Part shown: piece by piece, positions 1 through 10,800 of the stretch | Layout of the letters: each line of letters begins with the position of its first letter | Numbering within the stretch: the stretch's first letter is position 1 | NCBI RefSeq assembly: GCF_002865645.1 | Contig: NW_020194585.1 | Coordinates: forward strand, 186,001-250,000 | Direction: 5' to 3' | Length of the DNA: 64,000 nucleotides | From: Hyaloscypha bicolor E | Taxonomy: Eukaryota > Ascomycota > Leotiomycetes > Helotiales > Hyaloscyphaceae | The notes under the pieces: model-generated | Seen by the model: the letters and a program-made list of their open reading frames with translations, nothing else | What the model was told of the DNA's origin: nothing | Database searches by the model: none | Made by a program: the position numbers and the translations under genes

Positions 1-36
1 TCTTGGAAACAAGATCCTAGGAGGGGGGTATAGTTA
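1..36 (+). mobile_element. 3' end of an LTR retrotransposon interior, with polypurine tract
   Basis: The window opens inside a retrotransposon. A purine run with six or seven G's (about 19-28) lies just before the LTR that starts at 37. This is where the polypurine tract that primes plus-strand DNA synthesis belongs, so the LTR at 37 is a 3' LTR and the body of the element lies off the left edge. Confidence 0.6.
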
Positions 37-332
37 TGATATGTATAGGGTCGCACGTGACTTAAAGGCATGTAACGAACCTCGGATATCGCGGGTATTA
101 ATTAGGGAGATCGGCGGCCCTTTAATATCCCAACTAACCACTATTTATATCATATGCATTAGGCTTATAAATCACTAATTATATGTATGCCATCGGGGCC
201 TCCTATTTAGAGGGGGCTTCCCTGGACCTCACAGGAGGGACAGAGATTAGTTCTGTACTGAATTTAACACTGTGGTTTCACAACACACTGATTCATTCTA
301 TTGTCTTATTGCCTACCAACAAACACCTCACA
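37..332 (+). repeat. 3' LTR, little-damaged copy (296 bp)
   Basis: The LTR begins TG and ends CA and has exactly the same length as the AT-shifted copy at 31806-32101, which aligns from end to end without gaps. By my hand count about 57 of about 60 differences are C or G here against T or A there. This copy keeps its CpG-containing stretches. Superfamily cannot be told from the LTR alone. Confidence 0.85.
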
Positions 333-533
333 ACTTGAGTATATTAGGAACTCTCCAGAAATGAATATAATAGAGGGGGTTTGGATGCCTCTAAGGATAG
401 TAATTACCAAGGAGTAGGATGCCCCTTATATAATAGAATGAACTAATTATATGTGGAGAGCTAAATGGGACAAGTTCCTACAAGATCGGATATGTGGTTT
501 GGTTATACGGCGGGCTGCAATAAATAATCTTAT
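333..533. other. Spacer, no gene seen
   Basis: Short AT-leaning spacer between the LTR and the inverted-repeat element. No open reading frame or RNA gene is visible. Confidence 0.5.
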
Positions 534-697
534 TATCCGTTCAGCTGCCACCAGGTGCGCCCTGGCCCGTGCACGTTTAGGCGAACCCGATCTACAAATC
601 ATATCGTTAGAATCCTTGATTTAAAGCCTCCAATTCGCTACAATTTTGCGGTATATTTGATTACGGAAAGGCGCACCTGGTGGCAGCTAAACGGATA
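534..697. mobile_element. TA-flanked MITE, about 160 bp
   Basis: Terminal inverted repeats at 534-561 and 670-697 match at 27 of 28 positions. Each outer end is a TA dinucleotide, the target duplicated by Tc1/mariner/pogo transposases, which puts the element proper at 536-695. It is too short to code and has no reading frame, so it would have been moved by a transposase supplied elsewhere. Confidence 0.75.
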
Positions 698-1310
698 GAG
701 TTTGAAGGAGGGAATGAATTTCATGGATAATACTTCTGTTTTGGTGTGGTTTACTATAGTAGGGGGGGTCACTTTGGTGGGGTAAATTCGCTTGCGCAAC
801 CAGTAAAAAGTGGACGGATTTTTTCGCCCGTCGCCTTCGTACTGAATTGACTGCTGTTCTATAGTGGTAAGTAGCCTGTTTATATAGCCCTGAGCCCCCT
901 AAGTCACATGCACTAAACCCCTAAACCAGAGAGCCTTATACTGAGCCATTCAACCTCAGCTGAACCGATTTAGCCTCACAGGGCATATTATGCCCTGAAT
1001 CAACCTTACAGGGCATAATCTACTCAGTAACAAGCCTATGGCTTAAGCCCCATTAATGCACAGCCCCTAAGGCTCTGTTCCAGGGCTTACTAAGCCTATT
1101 AGGGGCCTCAGGCCCCTAATTTCAACACTATCTACGGGCACTACAGGGCACATACGCTGAAGTCGCACGACTTTATGCCGCAATATTCGTAGCCGATTTC
1201 GCACCAAAAATTAGTGTATATTAAGTCACGAATATATAGCGAGAACTCACTGCCGATCTCCAAATAGTGGGATATTCTTATATTTGATAACTCCTGATTA
1301 TAGTACATCG
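698..1310. other. Non-coding stretch rich in short palindromes
   Basis: No gene is supported. The stretch is dense in short motifs: a GCCCCTAA-type word recurs (about 892, 911, 1060, 1113), ACAGGGCA recurs (978, 1008, 1143), and two tight palindromes lie at 979-997 (8-bp arms) and 1098-1120 (perfect 10-bp arms, 3-nt spacer). Such clustering is common near the ends of DNA transposons, but I cannot define termini. Confidence 0.45.
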
Positions 1311-1504
1311 GGCCGATGCAAATCTGGACTCGAATACTAACAAAATCGCTGTATCTTGAATCAAGACGTCATATAAACGATGAGAACTGCGGGGACACTG
1401 TCAAGGCTCTGAAACATGCTTCACCGCCTTCTTATCAATCTGAAACCTTACGTTCGATCCAACTGTCCGGAGACATTTCAGTTAATGCAAGTGCGATCGG
1501 GTGT

Positions 1505-1985
1505 AAATGGCGTTGAGTCTGGTGAACCAGCCCCAGCAGCCAGCCGGAACTCTGGAATAGGATGATCCAGCGCTAAAAACACCTGGATAAGTCGCTGCGA
1601 GGACATTCGTTATCATTGTCCCGGAAGAGCCTCCGACAGTAAAAACCTTCGATGGATCTCCGTTGTACTTCTGGAGAGCCTATTTAGCCATAAGGGCGAG
1701 ACCCTGTGAATCCATGCCACCATCATAGGTGAGTGTCTGAATCGAGTTACAATCCCTGCAGTTGGACCGCAAAGGCGCAGCTACAAGATGTCAGAAGCTT
1801 AAAATTAAAAATTACTATATACTTACGCCAAAGAGGATTGCAGGTATATCAGCGACTTTGGCAGGGACATAGACTTGCGATTGCGCAATGCTACATGGGT
1901 TTTTATCTCAGTCTGTCACTGGTTGGAGGCCGGCATATGCTACCGAGGAAAAGGCGAGGGTAGCCGCAAGGCCTTGGAAGAGCAT
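1505..1985 (-). pseudogene. Broken acetylxylan esterase, carbohydrate esterase family 1
   Basis: On the minus strand the reading starts at 1985 with a signal-peptide-like N-terminus (about 19 residues, hydrophobic, ending AYA), then a mature stretch containing the motif SQVYVPAKVADIPAILFG. A 46-bp intron with GTAAGT donor and TAG acceptor follows (1781-1826). Beyond it are the motifs TLTYDGG, ALQKYNGDPSKVFTVGGSSG and NVLAATYPGVFSAG, ending near VPAGCW; GGSSG carries the nucleophile serine (about 1627). This order is that of secreted CE1 acetylxylan esterases, which remove acetyl groups from xylan. Breaks: an in-frame TGA at 1908-1910 and TAG at 1680-1682, both where Trp is plausible; loss of some 40 residues plus a frame change just after the intron (about 1765-1781); and no recognisable C-terminal part, which should hold the catalytic Asp and His. 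It is a relic, probably inactive. Confidence 0.8.
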
Positions 1986-2744
1986 AGCTGCAAAAGCGTG
2001 GTCTAAAAATGAGGGGAATGTGAAATAACGAGGAAGTGGCGATATCACCAAGGTCCAAGTCCGACAGGAGACATGCTCTGAGATCCTCGCATAGTTATAG
2101 ATATTTTCATTGACCTGACGACGCGAAATAATATTTTCCAGATATTAATCAAATATACCCGGTCATGATTTCCATATTAGAAGCGTGGGGATTTACAATT
2201 GGAGGCGTTGCGGCTACCAGGGTTGGGAAATGCAACGATGGGTACGGACCTCCCAGACCCTATTTCGGCGAGCAACAGATATCGAAATCGGTAATCGCCA
2301 GACAGGTGGAAGAATAAAAGGCCTCGGTTGGAACAGCGGTATCTGAATTCGGTGCCTATGCCCACCGAACGAACAAGCCCTGGTTAAAGTGGACTAATAT
2401 GGCTAAACGTTTGTGGACACAATGAACGGACAAAGCCAAGCGGTTATATTAGAAGAATCAATACCCTTGCGTTTCGTAACCTAGGTCAGAAGCGAGGGTA
2501 TTGTGGTGCCAATAAATATTAAAGAGTAAGGTAGGGGGCGGGGTTCTTGCATTGCACGGGACACATGGAGGGGTTGGTGTCCAGGTGAGGCAAGCGCATC
2601 CAACTAAACAACCTCCATCTTTAAAGTTTCCAGGTTGAATCTGCCACAGCTTTCGTTTTTCTCTGACATTATACGACAGCCTCAATTGCAGAGAAGCATG
2701 ACTCCGACGACGGCTCATAAATGATCAAGCTCATCAAAGTTAAT
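1986..2744. other. Intergenic, no supported gene
   Basis: Short frames on both strands (for example 2177-2365 and 2458-2718, minus) show no recognisable domain, signal peptide or introns. The stretch separates the esterase relic from the 3' end of the dehydrogenase and may contain more unrecognised relic sequence. Confidence 0.4.
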
Positions 2745-3713
2745 TCACTTGTTCGGTCTAGTAAACAGTCTGCCGCTAACTTCACTCCTTTCCACGCGCT
2801 TCAAACCCTCAACTACATCCCCGAATGGTATCTCCTCAAGTACAGGCACGATTAAGCCCTTTGAGATCAACTCAAGAACCTGACCAAACTCCGCTATACT
2901 AGCGCCAAGTGAGCCATGGATTTGAATCCTGCGAGTCACAATCGCCAGAGTTGACAACTCCACTCTCGGTGTACCCATACCAACAAGTACAACACGGCCT
3001 CCGGCTTTTACGGCTTTCACAGCTTCTGCAGTTGTAGTGCCAACACCTGCAAAGTCCACTATCACATCAAATCTTATATGAGCAGCATCAGCAAGGTTTG
3101 TAAAGCACGCTGTTGCCCCTTGCCTCATAGCTTCATCAAACTTCGTCCTATCAATGTCAACTCCATAAACCGTAGCTCCTTGAAGCGCGGCTACTCTAGC
3201 GCCATTCAACCCAACTCCCCCAAGTCCAACAATTCCCACGGTTTTAGTGGCATCTGCCTCCGCTTCTGCCACAACTGCGTGATACGCCGTCAAGATAGAA
3301 TCGCCCGCCACAGCTGCTTGAGCAAAGCTCACATTCTGAGGCATAGGCACGACAAATCTACCAGCAACCGCAATCTTCTCTGCGTATCCCCCGTCAAAAC
3401 CCATACCGACCGCATTGTCCCAATCTGGTTCCTCTGTCGAATGACCTGGTAGGCTGACTGCGACCCTGTCTCCTACTTTGAAGTTTGTCACTCCTGGTCC
3501 GATAACACAGACTATCCCTGCCACCTCGTGGCCGAGAGTGATGGGTCGCTTTCTTATCCATTCGTTCACATGACCATTGATGATATGGCAGTCGGTGTGA
3601 CACAACCCTGCGGCTTGCACCGTTAGGATGACTTCTCCAGCTCGGGGTGTAGGTATTGGGACGTCGTGAAGCTGGAGACCAGCTGCGGAATCTTCGAATT
3701 GGTAGGCTTTCAT
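2745..3713 (-). CDS. Zinc-type alcohol dehydrogenase-like oxidoreductase (MDR family)
   Basis: Intact 322-residue, intron-less frame. N-terminal GroES-like fold (about 1-125) has the zinc-site motif GLCHTD (Cys38, His39) and GHEVAG (His62, Glu63). The NAD(P)-binding Rossmann fold has GLGGVG at 163-168 and an acidic residue at the end of the second strand (Asp186 in GVDID), which usually favours NAD(H) over NADP(H). The likely third catalytic-zinc ligand is Asp138 in VAGDSILTAYHAV, where horse-liver-type enzymes have Cys. The four-cysteine structural-zinc lobe is absent: sequence runs from GDRVAVSLPGH to GFDGGYAEK with no Cys. Length is slightly below the usual 330-350. It probably oxidises an alcohol or reduces an aldehyde or ketone in the cytosol; the substrate cannot be read. 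The start is the first ATG, about 70 bp downstream of a TATA-like box. No partner genes lie nearby. Base composition is normal, with no RIP-like stops. Confidence 0.9.
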   Translation of the reverse strand: MKAYQFEDSAAGLQLHDVPIPTPRAGEVILTVQAAGLCHTDCHIINGHVNEWIRKRPITLGHEVAGIVCVIGPGVTNFKVGDRVAVSLPGHSTEEPDWDNAVGMGFDGGYAEKIAVAGRFVVPMPQNVSFAQAAVAGDSILTAYHAVVAEAEADATKTVGIVGLGGVGLNGARVAALQGATVYGVDIDRTKFDEAMRQGATACFTNLADAAHIRFDVIVDFAGVGTTTAEAVKAVKAGGRVVLVGMGTPRVELSTLAIVTRRIQIHGSLGASIAEFGQVLELISKGLIVPVLEEIPFGDVVEGLKRVERSEVSGRLFTRPNK

Positions 3714-3779
3714 GCTGTATAATCTCTAGGGAGAATGGAGGATATCGTTAACGTTTAACTCGGCGAGGGAGGCGTGCTC

Positions 3780-3790
3780 CATATATATGC
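3780..3790 (-). promoter_or_regulatory. TATA-like box of the dehydrogenase gene
   Basis: Read on the minus strand the motif is GCATATATATG, ending about 67 bp upstream of the ATG at 3713. Position and sequence suit a core promoter element; function is inferred. Confidence 0.45.
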
Positions 3791-4491
3791 GGTTTCCTGA
3801 ACTCTAATTCCCGCCGGCAATCCCCCATAAAGCCCTCCTCCCCGCTAGTTCGCGCCATAGCTTGCATCACGTAGTGTCAAGCACACGTATGAGTAGGGCA
3901 TACTACGGGGTTGTGAAATGGATAAGATATATATTAATCGATGGAGATAGAACCCAAGCTGACCCCGCACTCTCGGTGCCCAACTGAGAGAGCCGTAGTA
4001 TTGTCACGTGACACCACACCGACAGCTTTTTGTTGGATTTTTAGGTGACTAAGGCCCCCGTAAGCTGAATCATCAGCTGAACAGGAGCTGTAGCCCGGCT
4101 GTTCAGCCTGTAGAGCTGGAATTTGCAGGTGGTTTAGCTCTGTAATTCAGCTGTTGGAGACACCGAAGGGGAGCCTAATTCAGGGGTGTGATCAGGCTGT
4201 CAGTTTGTAACGGATGACGCAAAGACCTCAGGTGCCGGAAAGTGGAGAGGCCTGTAATCAACCAGTAATCGCGGCTGCCCTGGTTTGCTGCACATCGGAT
4301 GTGTAACAAAATATTTCATCGATTCTCGGGTTGCACGTGATGAATAATTGCTCTGTGATAATTCAAAAACAAAGAGGCAGAAGTGAGACTTGTACCAGGT
4401 AATCGATCAATAAGGTAAAAGCAGACTTCACGCGATACAAGAGTGAGTTCTAGAAATTGAGATATTTTCTAGAAGAGAAGCCTAATGCTCG
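3791..4491. other. Dehydrogenase upstream region and palindrome-rich stretch
   Basis: No gene is seen. Between about 4060 and 4150 the words AGCTG, CAGCTGAA and TTCAGC recur on both strands, with a perfect 8-bp inverted repeat at 4076-4083 and 4100-4107. The texture resembles the 860-1150 stretch on the other side of the gene pair. Confidence 0.4.
4002..4013. promoter_or_regulatory. Perfect 12-bp palindrome with CACGTG core
   Basis: TGTCACGTGACA, about 290 bp upstream of the dehydrogenase ATG. CACGTG is the core site of fungal bHLH regulators (Cbf1/SREBP-like), so it could be an upstream control site. It could equally be part of the repeat-rich stretch that follows. Confidence 0.35.
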
Positions 4492-4493
4492 TA

Positions 4494-4647
4494 AGCAGTG
4501 TGTCAAATGATTTAGCTTGATTTGATTATCGCCTCTGAATCAAATCAAATCAAGTCAAAATCTACTAAATCAAATCATAATTAACTATAATTAACTATAG
4601 TTAATTATAATTAACTAGCCTCGATTTTTTTTTGGATACACTGCTTG
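4494..4647. mobile_element. TA-flanked MITE-like element
   Basis: Inverted ends share AGCAGTGT (left 4494, right complement ending about 4647) and continue with GTC-AAA or ATCCAAA. Each side is bounded by TA (4492-4493 and 4648-4649), as for Tc1/mariner elements. Inside are a perfect 12-bp inverted repeat (4516-4527 and 4543-4554), a TCAAA-rich run, and about four copies of a TAATTAACTA unit (4576-4617). There is no coding sequence. Confidence 0.6.
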
Positions 4648-4649
4648 TA

Positions 4650-5150
4650 AGAAGCTCGTGGGCCAGACTAAGTGCACCTTAGCGTGAAAGTTAAGCGATG
4701 TAAGTGCCTGAGACTTAAGCGAATTTTCCCCCTCACATCTGACATAGCAGGTAGGGGCTGGGTTTATATGCCTAACTATCAGAGATCTATTAAGAGGTTG
4801 TGAAATATACTCTTAATAGTTCTATAAAATGCACTTTATTATATATCTCAGGTGAATGCCACTTATGGAGAGGCTGGATGCTATTTCAGGACGAGATTAA
4901 ATGTAGTTTGGGAGAAGTCAAATACTAGTTCTGGGTAATATTGAAAGGCCGGATTGTGGATTGGGACTGCGTAATAATATAGCCTCTAATAGACTCTAAA
5001 GAAGTAGTAGAACCGAGCCAACCAAGTTCAGGCCAAAAGTAGAGGGAACTAGAATGCCTTTATATTTCTTAGCTTATTAAGAAAAGAAGGTTACTAAAAG
5101 AAAAATAACCTGAAAACCTTTTTAAGACAAAAAAAAAGAAGCTAATTTGA
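4650..5150. other. Transition into the AT-rich block
   Basis: Composition falls from near-normal to strongly AT-rich over a few hundred bases. No gene or clear repeat is recognised. Confidence 0.5.
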
Positions 5151-5890
5151 TTTAGGCTAGTCAAAATTTCATATAATATAATTTCTATAATATTTATTTT
5201 ATTAATTATAATTAATTATATCTAAATATAATTTTATTTATATATAGTTTTTTTGAAGTTTTTTTTTTTTAAAAAAAAACTAGAATTATTTAATTTCTTA
5301 TTTTAAATATTATTTATATTAGAATTATATAAATTATATCGGGTTATATTTCCTAATTAAATAAATATTAGTTTACTAGTAATATATAATACTATTATAT
5401 AGTTATAAAATACTATTTATATAAATTAATAAAATAATTAATATTTAGAAATAAAAAATATAATATTAATATATTTTCTTTAAATTTACTAACTTTAATT
5501 AAAACTAGTTTACTAATTAAATTATATATATATAATACGAGATTATATAACTAGTTATATAATAAATATTATTTACATTTTATTATTTATAATTTTAATT
5601 ATATTAATATTAAACTCTTTTTAAAAACTTTAAAAATAATATTTTACTTTAATTATATACTAATTTCTTAATTGGGCCTAGTTTTGAACTTTTTAAATAC
5701 TTTTTAAATATTCTTTTATTTTCTATTTAATATATTTTTATTTATATTTCTTTATATTATATTTATATTAATTAGATATTAAAGAATATTTAATAGCTTT
5801 AACTTTATTATAAAATTAATAAAATTCGATTTTTATTAATTTATTTAACTTTTATAATCTTTTATTATTTATATATTTAACGAATATTAT
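5150..5890 (-). mobile_element. 3' end fragment of a family-D retrotransposon, inverted
   Basis: The part 5641-5890 matches, in the same orientation, about 49590-49830, the inverted 3' end of the D-family copy there. The part around 5320-5560 resembles the complement of the D LTR. The fragment contains no readable protein. Confidence 0.5.
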
Positions 5891-6140
5891 AATTTAGTTT
5901 TCGATTTAATTATTTAATATAATTACTTAGCAAATATTACCTATATTTTATTACTTTCTAATTATATAATAATATATATAATATAATTACCTTATTAAAA
6001 GAAATATTTAAAAAAGCTAAGTTTCTTATAAGCTAATATATTATAAGATATAAATATTCTTTTTTTAGCTTTAAATTATTATTATAAAAGATCTTTTATT
6101 TTGCTTTTTAAGTTCTAAATATTATATTTATAATAATATT
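5890..6140 (+). repeat. Repeat shared with about 39280-39550, candidate family-E LTR
   Basis: It matches the stretch just before the first D LTR at 39561 nearly end to end, with mostly C/T and G/A differences. Because the other copy lies downstream of a gypsy-like pol remnant, an LTR is the simplest reading; no second LTR with matching target duplication was found. Confidence 0.4.
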
Positions 6141-8144
6141 TAAAGCTTATTTCTTTTAATTTTATAAAGAATTTTAAATAAACTAATATAGAATTATTAG
6201 AAATAAAGGCATTACTAAAATAATAAAACTTTAGAAATACAAGTAATAAGCTTTAAAATAATAAAAGCGAAAAGCTTTAGAACTTTAAAGAAATTAAATA
6301 TTTATATTTTTATAAATATATATTAGTAATATATTAGAAATTTCTTTAAAAACCTAAAAATTAAAAAATCTTATATAAAAGCTATTTTTTAACTAAGTTC
6401 TAAAGTAATAAATATCTATAAGCTAATAATTTAATTATTATTCTTAAGCCTTATTTTATAACTTTATAGGCCTTATATATATATTAATAATAAAATTATT
6501 AAAGAAAATATAATAAAAAAAATATAATAAAAAAAATATAATAAATTAATTTCTTAAAAGATTATATAACTCGAAATTATATTAACTTTTATTAAAGCTT
6601 TTACTAATTTAGATTATTTAATTAATAATTCTTTTTAAACTAAATGTTTTATTAATATTTCTAGAGAATTTATAAATAAATTTATAAAAATAAAGCTTTT
6701 ATATATCTAGAAACTTTTTATTCTTAAAGAATTATATAAATAAGCCAGAAAGCCTAATTTCTTATTTAAAGACATTAATATAATTATAACTAGTTATTAG
6801 AAAAATATTTAAAAGACTATTATATATAAAAATACCTATAAAAATTCTAAGAGCCTTTTTAATAATATTAAACTTTATAATATTAAACTCGAAAAAAATA
6901 TTAAGTATTATATAACTATAATAAATTAGTTTATAATAACTTTAGTTATTTTTATTATATTTATTTCTATTATTTTTACTTCTTTAAATCTCTCTTTAAA
7001 AATTTTTAAAATATTTTATTTTTATTTTTATTTAGAATTCCTTATATCTTATATTTCTTTTAAAAATACTAGAATTATTAAATTTCTAGATTTAATTTTC
7101 TTTATTAAAGATTATATTATTTTTATTAATTAGCTAATCTAAATTAAAAACAAGCTATAAAATAATACTAATTTATATTTTTAATAAACTTATAAATAAT
7201 ACTTTTACTTTAACTAATTCTTATATAAATAAAAATAATTTAACTTAATATTATTAGCTTTTAAAATTATATTTTTATTTAAAAAAGATATATTTTAATT
7301 TTAATAAGATATAAAATATTTATTATAACTTTAATAAGCTTTAAATATATTTTAGTTAAATATTTTAGAAGTTTTATAGTTTTTTCTTATAATTAATAAT
7401 TAATTTATTTTCTTTTATTTATAATTAGAAAAAGCAAATATCTTATAAAATCAAGTATTTTATTAGTATTTATTAAATATATTAATTTAGCCTATAACCC
7501 TATTAAAACTCTTATATCTTAGTAATTCAATTTAAATTTTTATTTATTTAATATATTTATTTCTATAACTATTTTAATAATATAAAATCTGTATTTCTCT
7601 AAATTAAATTAACTAATTTTATATAGTTCTTTATATTTAATTTATTATATATAAGAAATAAAAGACTTAAATTCCGGTAATCTAATATAATAATCTCTTA
7701 CTTAATACTATTACTTTATATTAAGATTATAATTTTATTATCTAAAAAAAAATTATTTTTAATATTTTTAATATTAAGAAATACTAATATCTCTAGCTTT
7801 TTAATTATTTAAAAAAGCCCCAGATATCTCTTATTTATTAATAATAACTACTCTACTATAATAAGAGCTTTATTAGGCTTATAAATAGAAATAAGATTCT
7901 AAATTAGGAAAAGCTTATTTTATTAATTATATTTTTTAAATTAAAGAAATCTTGTTTTATTTTTCTTTTAGGCTTATATATTAAATATAGTTAAGTTTTT
8001 TATTACTTTATTCTTTACTTAAATAAGCTTCTTTTTAGCCTTATAAAGTTTCTTAAATACCTTTTTTATATTTCTTGCCTTAATATTAGTTCAAAGCTTA
8101 TTAATTAATAAAATACTTTCTTTTTTATAAATACTTTTTCTAAA
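6141..8144. other. Decayed repeat, older host sequence of element C
   Basis: Strongly AT-shifted. About 7400-7520 read on the minus strand matches about 33560-33680 on the plus strand, so part of this is an inverted fragment of family E. A 14-bp AAATATAATAAAAA-type unit repeats three times at about 6503-6545. The sequence resumes after element C at 15447. Confidence 0.45.
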
Positions 8145-8149
8145 GTTAT

Positions 8150-8320
8150 TATTATAATAAAAATTATTAAATTAGGGCTAGTATAATTACTTTATTTAAT
8201 TAGAATTTATATATTTATTTCCTGAAACTTTATATTTTATTTAAGCTCTTTTCTAGTTAGTTTAATTAACTTTTTTATTATTTAATATAATTCTCTATTT
8301 TATAATCTTTATATATAATA
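8150..8320 (+). repeat. 5' LTR of element C (171 bp)
   Basis: Same length as 15271-15441, ends reading TA...TA, as expected of TG...CA after RIP. Preceded by GTTAT. Confidence 0.8.
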
Positions 8321-8448
8321 GTTATAAGCCCGGCCTTATACTAATAAGCTTTCTAATTAGTATATTATAAAGAATATTCAAGAGCTTATTTAATTTATTT
8401 CTTTGAAAATTATATTTTAGTTTATATTTCCGTTCTTAATTATTTAAT

Positions 8449-8775
8449 TATAAGATATATAATAGTAGGATAATATATAAGTAGTTAAGGTAAGTAAGCT
8501 ACGAAGTAATACTTATAAGTATAACTAATTCTAAAAGTTAATTCTAATAAAAGACTAATTAATACTCCTTTCTAAAGCTAGGAGTATTTCCCTATATATT
8601 CCCTAGTACTTAGCCAAGCCTGCAAAGCACTTTACTTAACTAGGAAATATAATCCTATATAATTCATATAATTCCGATTACCTATATAATTCTAATTATA
8701 AGCTTTATCTAAAATAGGAAACTAGATCTATAATATCTAATACCTGTCTATATACTATTATATATACCTATTATA
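8449..8775 (-). repeat. Solo LTR of family A, inverted, inside element C
   Basis: It is the reverse complement of the LTRs of element A (22464-22766 and 29154-29456) and is flanked by TTAAT on both sides (8444-8448 and 8776-8780). At 327 bp it is about 24 bp longer than the 303-bp A LTRs, apparently through a local duplication of a TATATAATTC-type segment near 8660-8700. No family-A interior adjoins it, so it is a solo LTR left by LTR-LTR recombination. Confidence 0.85.
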
Positions 8776-8799
8776 TTAATAGAAACTATTTCTATAGTT

Positions 8800-10800
8800 T
8801 CTACTATTTCTATAAGCTTAATTACAATTATATTAGAAGCTATAGTTAAGATTATTATTCTAAAAAACTATAGTTTCTAGGTAAACTAGTTTAATACTTT
8901 TTATAAAGTAGCTAGTAATAAGAGTATCTGAAATGAGATTAATTCATTTAATAATAAAGTAATTAAAACGAATATAATAGCTTCTTTTAGGCCTTTCTCT
9001 ATAATTAATAAGCTTATACTAAAGGAAATAGAGGATTACTATATTAGATACTAAGTTAAAGCAAAAAATTAAAATAAGAATACTCGATTTATAATTAAAA
9101 AAAGATTAAAACTAGTATCTTTATAGCCTATAATATTCGGGGAAATTAGAGATTACTATTCGGTGCTTTTACGGGATTATAAGATTAAGAAACTAGACTA
9201 AATAAATAAACTAGTATATTACTATATAATTAAATAGTAGCTCTATTAAATAATTAATATAGAGATTCTTATAAACTTTATTTTGGGATTTAAAAAGAGT
9301 AAATAGAGCTTTATTTATAAGGTTCTCAAGGCTTTATTAACGAGATACAGTTCTATAGATATAGTACAAATTATTACTACTCGGAAAATATATAGCTCGG
9401 TTCTATTATAAGTAAATAAAGAAGAAATAAGCCCAAAGTACTAGTTTACTAATTAGGAAAAGGTACTTAACTAAGCTAGAGTTCTTAAAATTACTGAAAT
9501 TAAAGATATTCTAGTAATAATCGAGTTCTTAATAGTTCTCTAGTAGAAACTCATACTAATCTAAATAATAGAATAGCTTAGTAATCTATATAGCAAGAAT
9601 AAACTAGGGCTTCTAATTCTTATATTCGAATAATATAGTTAGGTATTTAATTGAATTATTTTAGAAAATCAAAATACCAAGTATTTAGAAGTTCCTGTAA
9701 TCTTTATTATACTCGGGAATTAAACTAGTAAAAAATCGGATAGCAAATCCGATTCGAATAAATATAAGAATTCTAAAACCTTTAAATACTAGTAGAACCT
9801 ACTTAGCTATATAATTATAGAAATTATAATTACCGGATTAAATAAGATTTAAATAAAATTCAAGTCTAATAAGTAATAGATTAGAAAGATCCGGAAAAGG
9901 CTTTTAATTAAATATTAGAAGGATTTAAAAACTTAGCTAGAAAAGAAATATAATATAAAAATTACTAATAAATAAGCTATAGAGAAACTAATACCTGATA
10001 CTAGTTCTAAAAAGAAATCTAAAGTATCCAGAATCCAATTTCTTAAAAACTTTAATATTACTTTAGTAAATCTTATATTTATATTCCAGAGTTTAGGTTA
10101 GAAGATTTATATAATATTTAATTTTATAAAATATTTAATTTCATAAAATATTCGCTTTTTTAGAATATTTTACTAAATAATTATAATACTATATATCAAG
10201 TTAATAATAAGAATCTAATTAATTCTAGTACTTTTATTAAAGCAAAAATTAATAATTATATAAAAGCAGAAATAACTAGTCTTTTAATTATTAGATATAA
10301 TACTTATATAATTAAAAATATAATTAATAGACCTATAGAACTATATACTAAAAATCTAATTCTTTATAATATTATAGTTATTAAAGAGTTCTATATAAAT
10401 ATTCTTTTTAAAGCTTATTTAATAGAAAAGAAAACTTAGTATTATAGATATGATTTTATAATTAGATTAGGAAATTATAAAGAGAATATAATATTAATAT
10501 AATTAGAATATAGGTTTAATTTAGTTTGCTTTAAATATAAGCTGCTTTCTATTTATTCTAATATTTTATTCAAAATTCTTACTAATACTAGTAATATATT
10601 TATATTTCTAATATTCGAATATTTAATTAAAGTTTAATATAAGAAATTAAGGAAATATTTTAAGCCAAGAAGTAATTTAGAAGAAAAATAATATATAAGA
10701 ATAAGGTATTTAGCCTATAAAGCTCTATAAAAGCTTATTAATTATATATATAATATAAAAATTAATAGACTAATAAAAATTTTATATGAATTTTATATTT
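8800..10800 (+). pseudogene. Presumed gag region of copia element C
   Basis: The position between the 5' LTR and the integrase is where copia gag and protease lie. The sequence keeps a coding-like texture with many TAA/TAG codons, but I cannot identify a zinc knuckle or the protease motif with confidence. The call rests on position. Confidence 0.4.

Noticed and set aside
1316..1516. Plus-strand frame beginning MQIW, a word also found in CE1 esterases
   Set aside because: It is on the opposite strand to the esterase relic, and nothing else in it matches; coincidence.
2458..2718. 86-codon Cys/Pro-rich minus frame next to the dehydrogenase
   Set aside because: No signal peptide, domain or intron evidence, and repetitive Pro/Cys composition; not supported as a gene.
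3078..3452. 124-codon plus-strand frame inside the dehydrogenase gene
   Set aside because: Antisense to a well-supported enzyme frame and without any domain.
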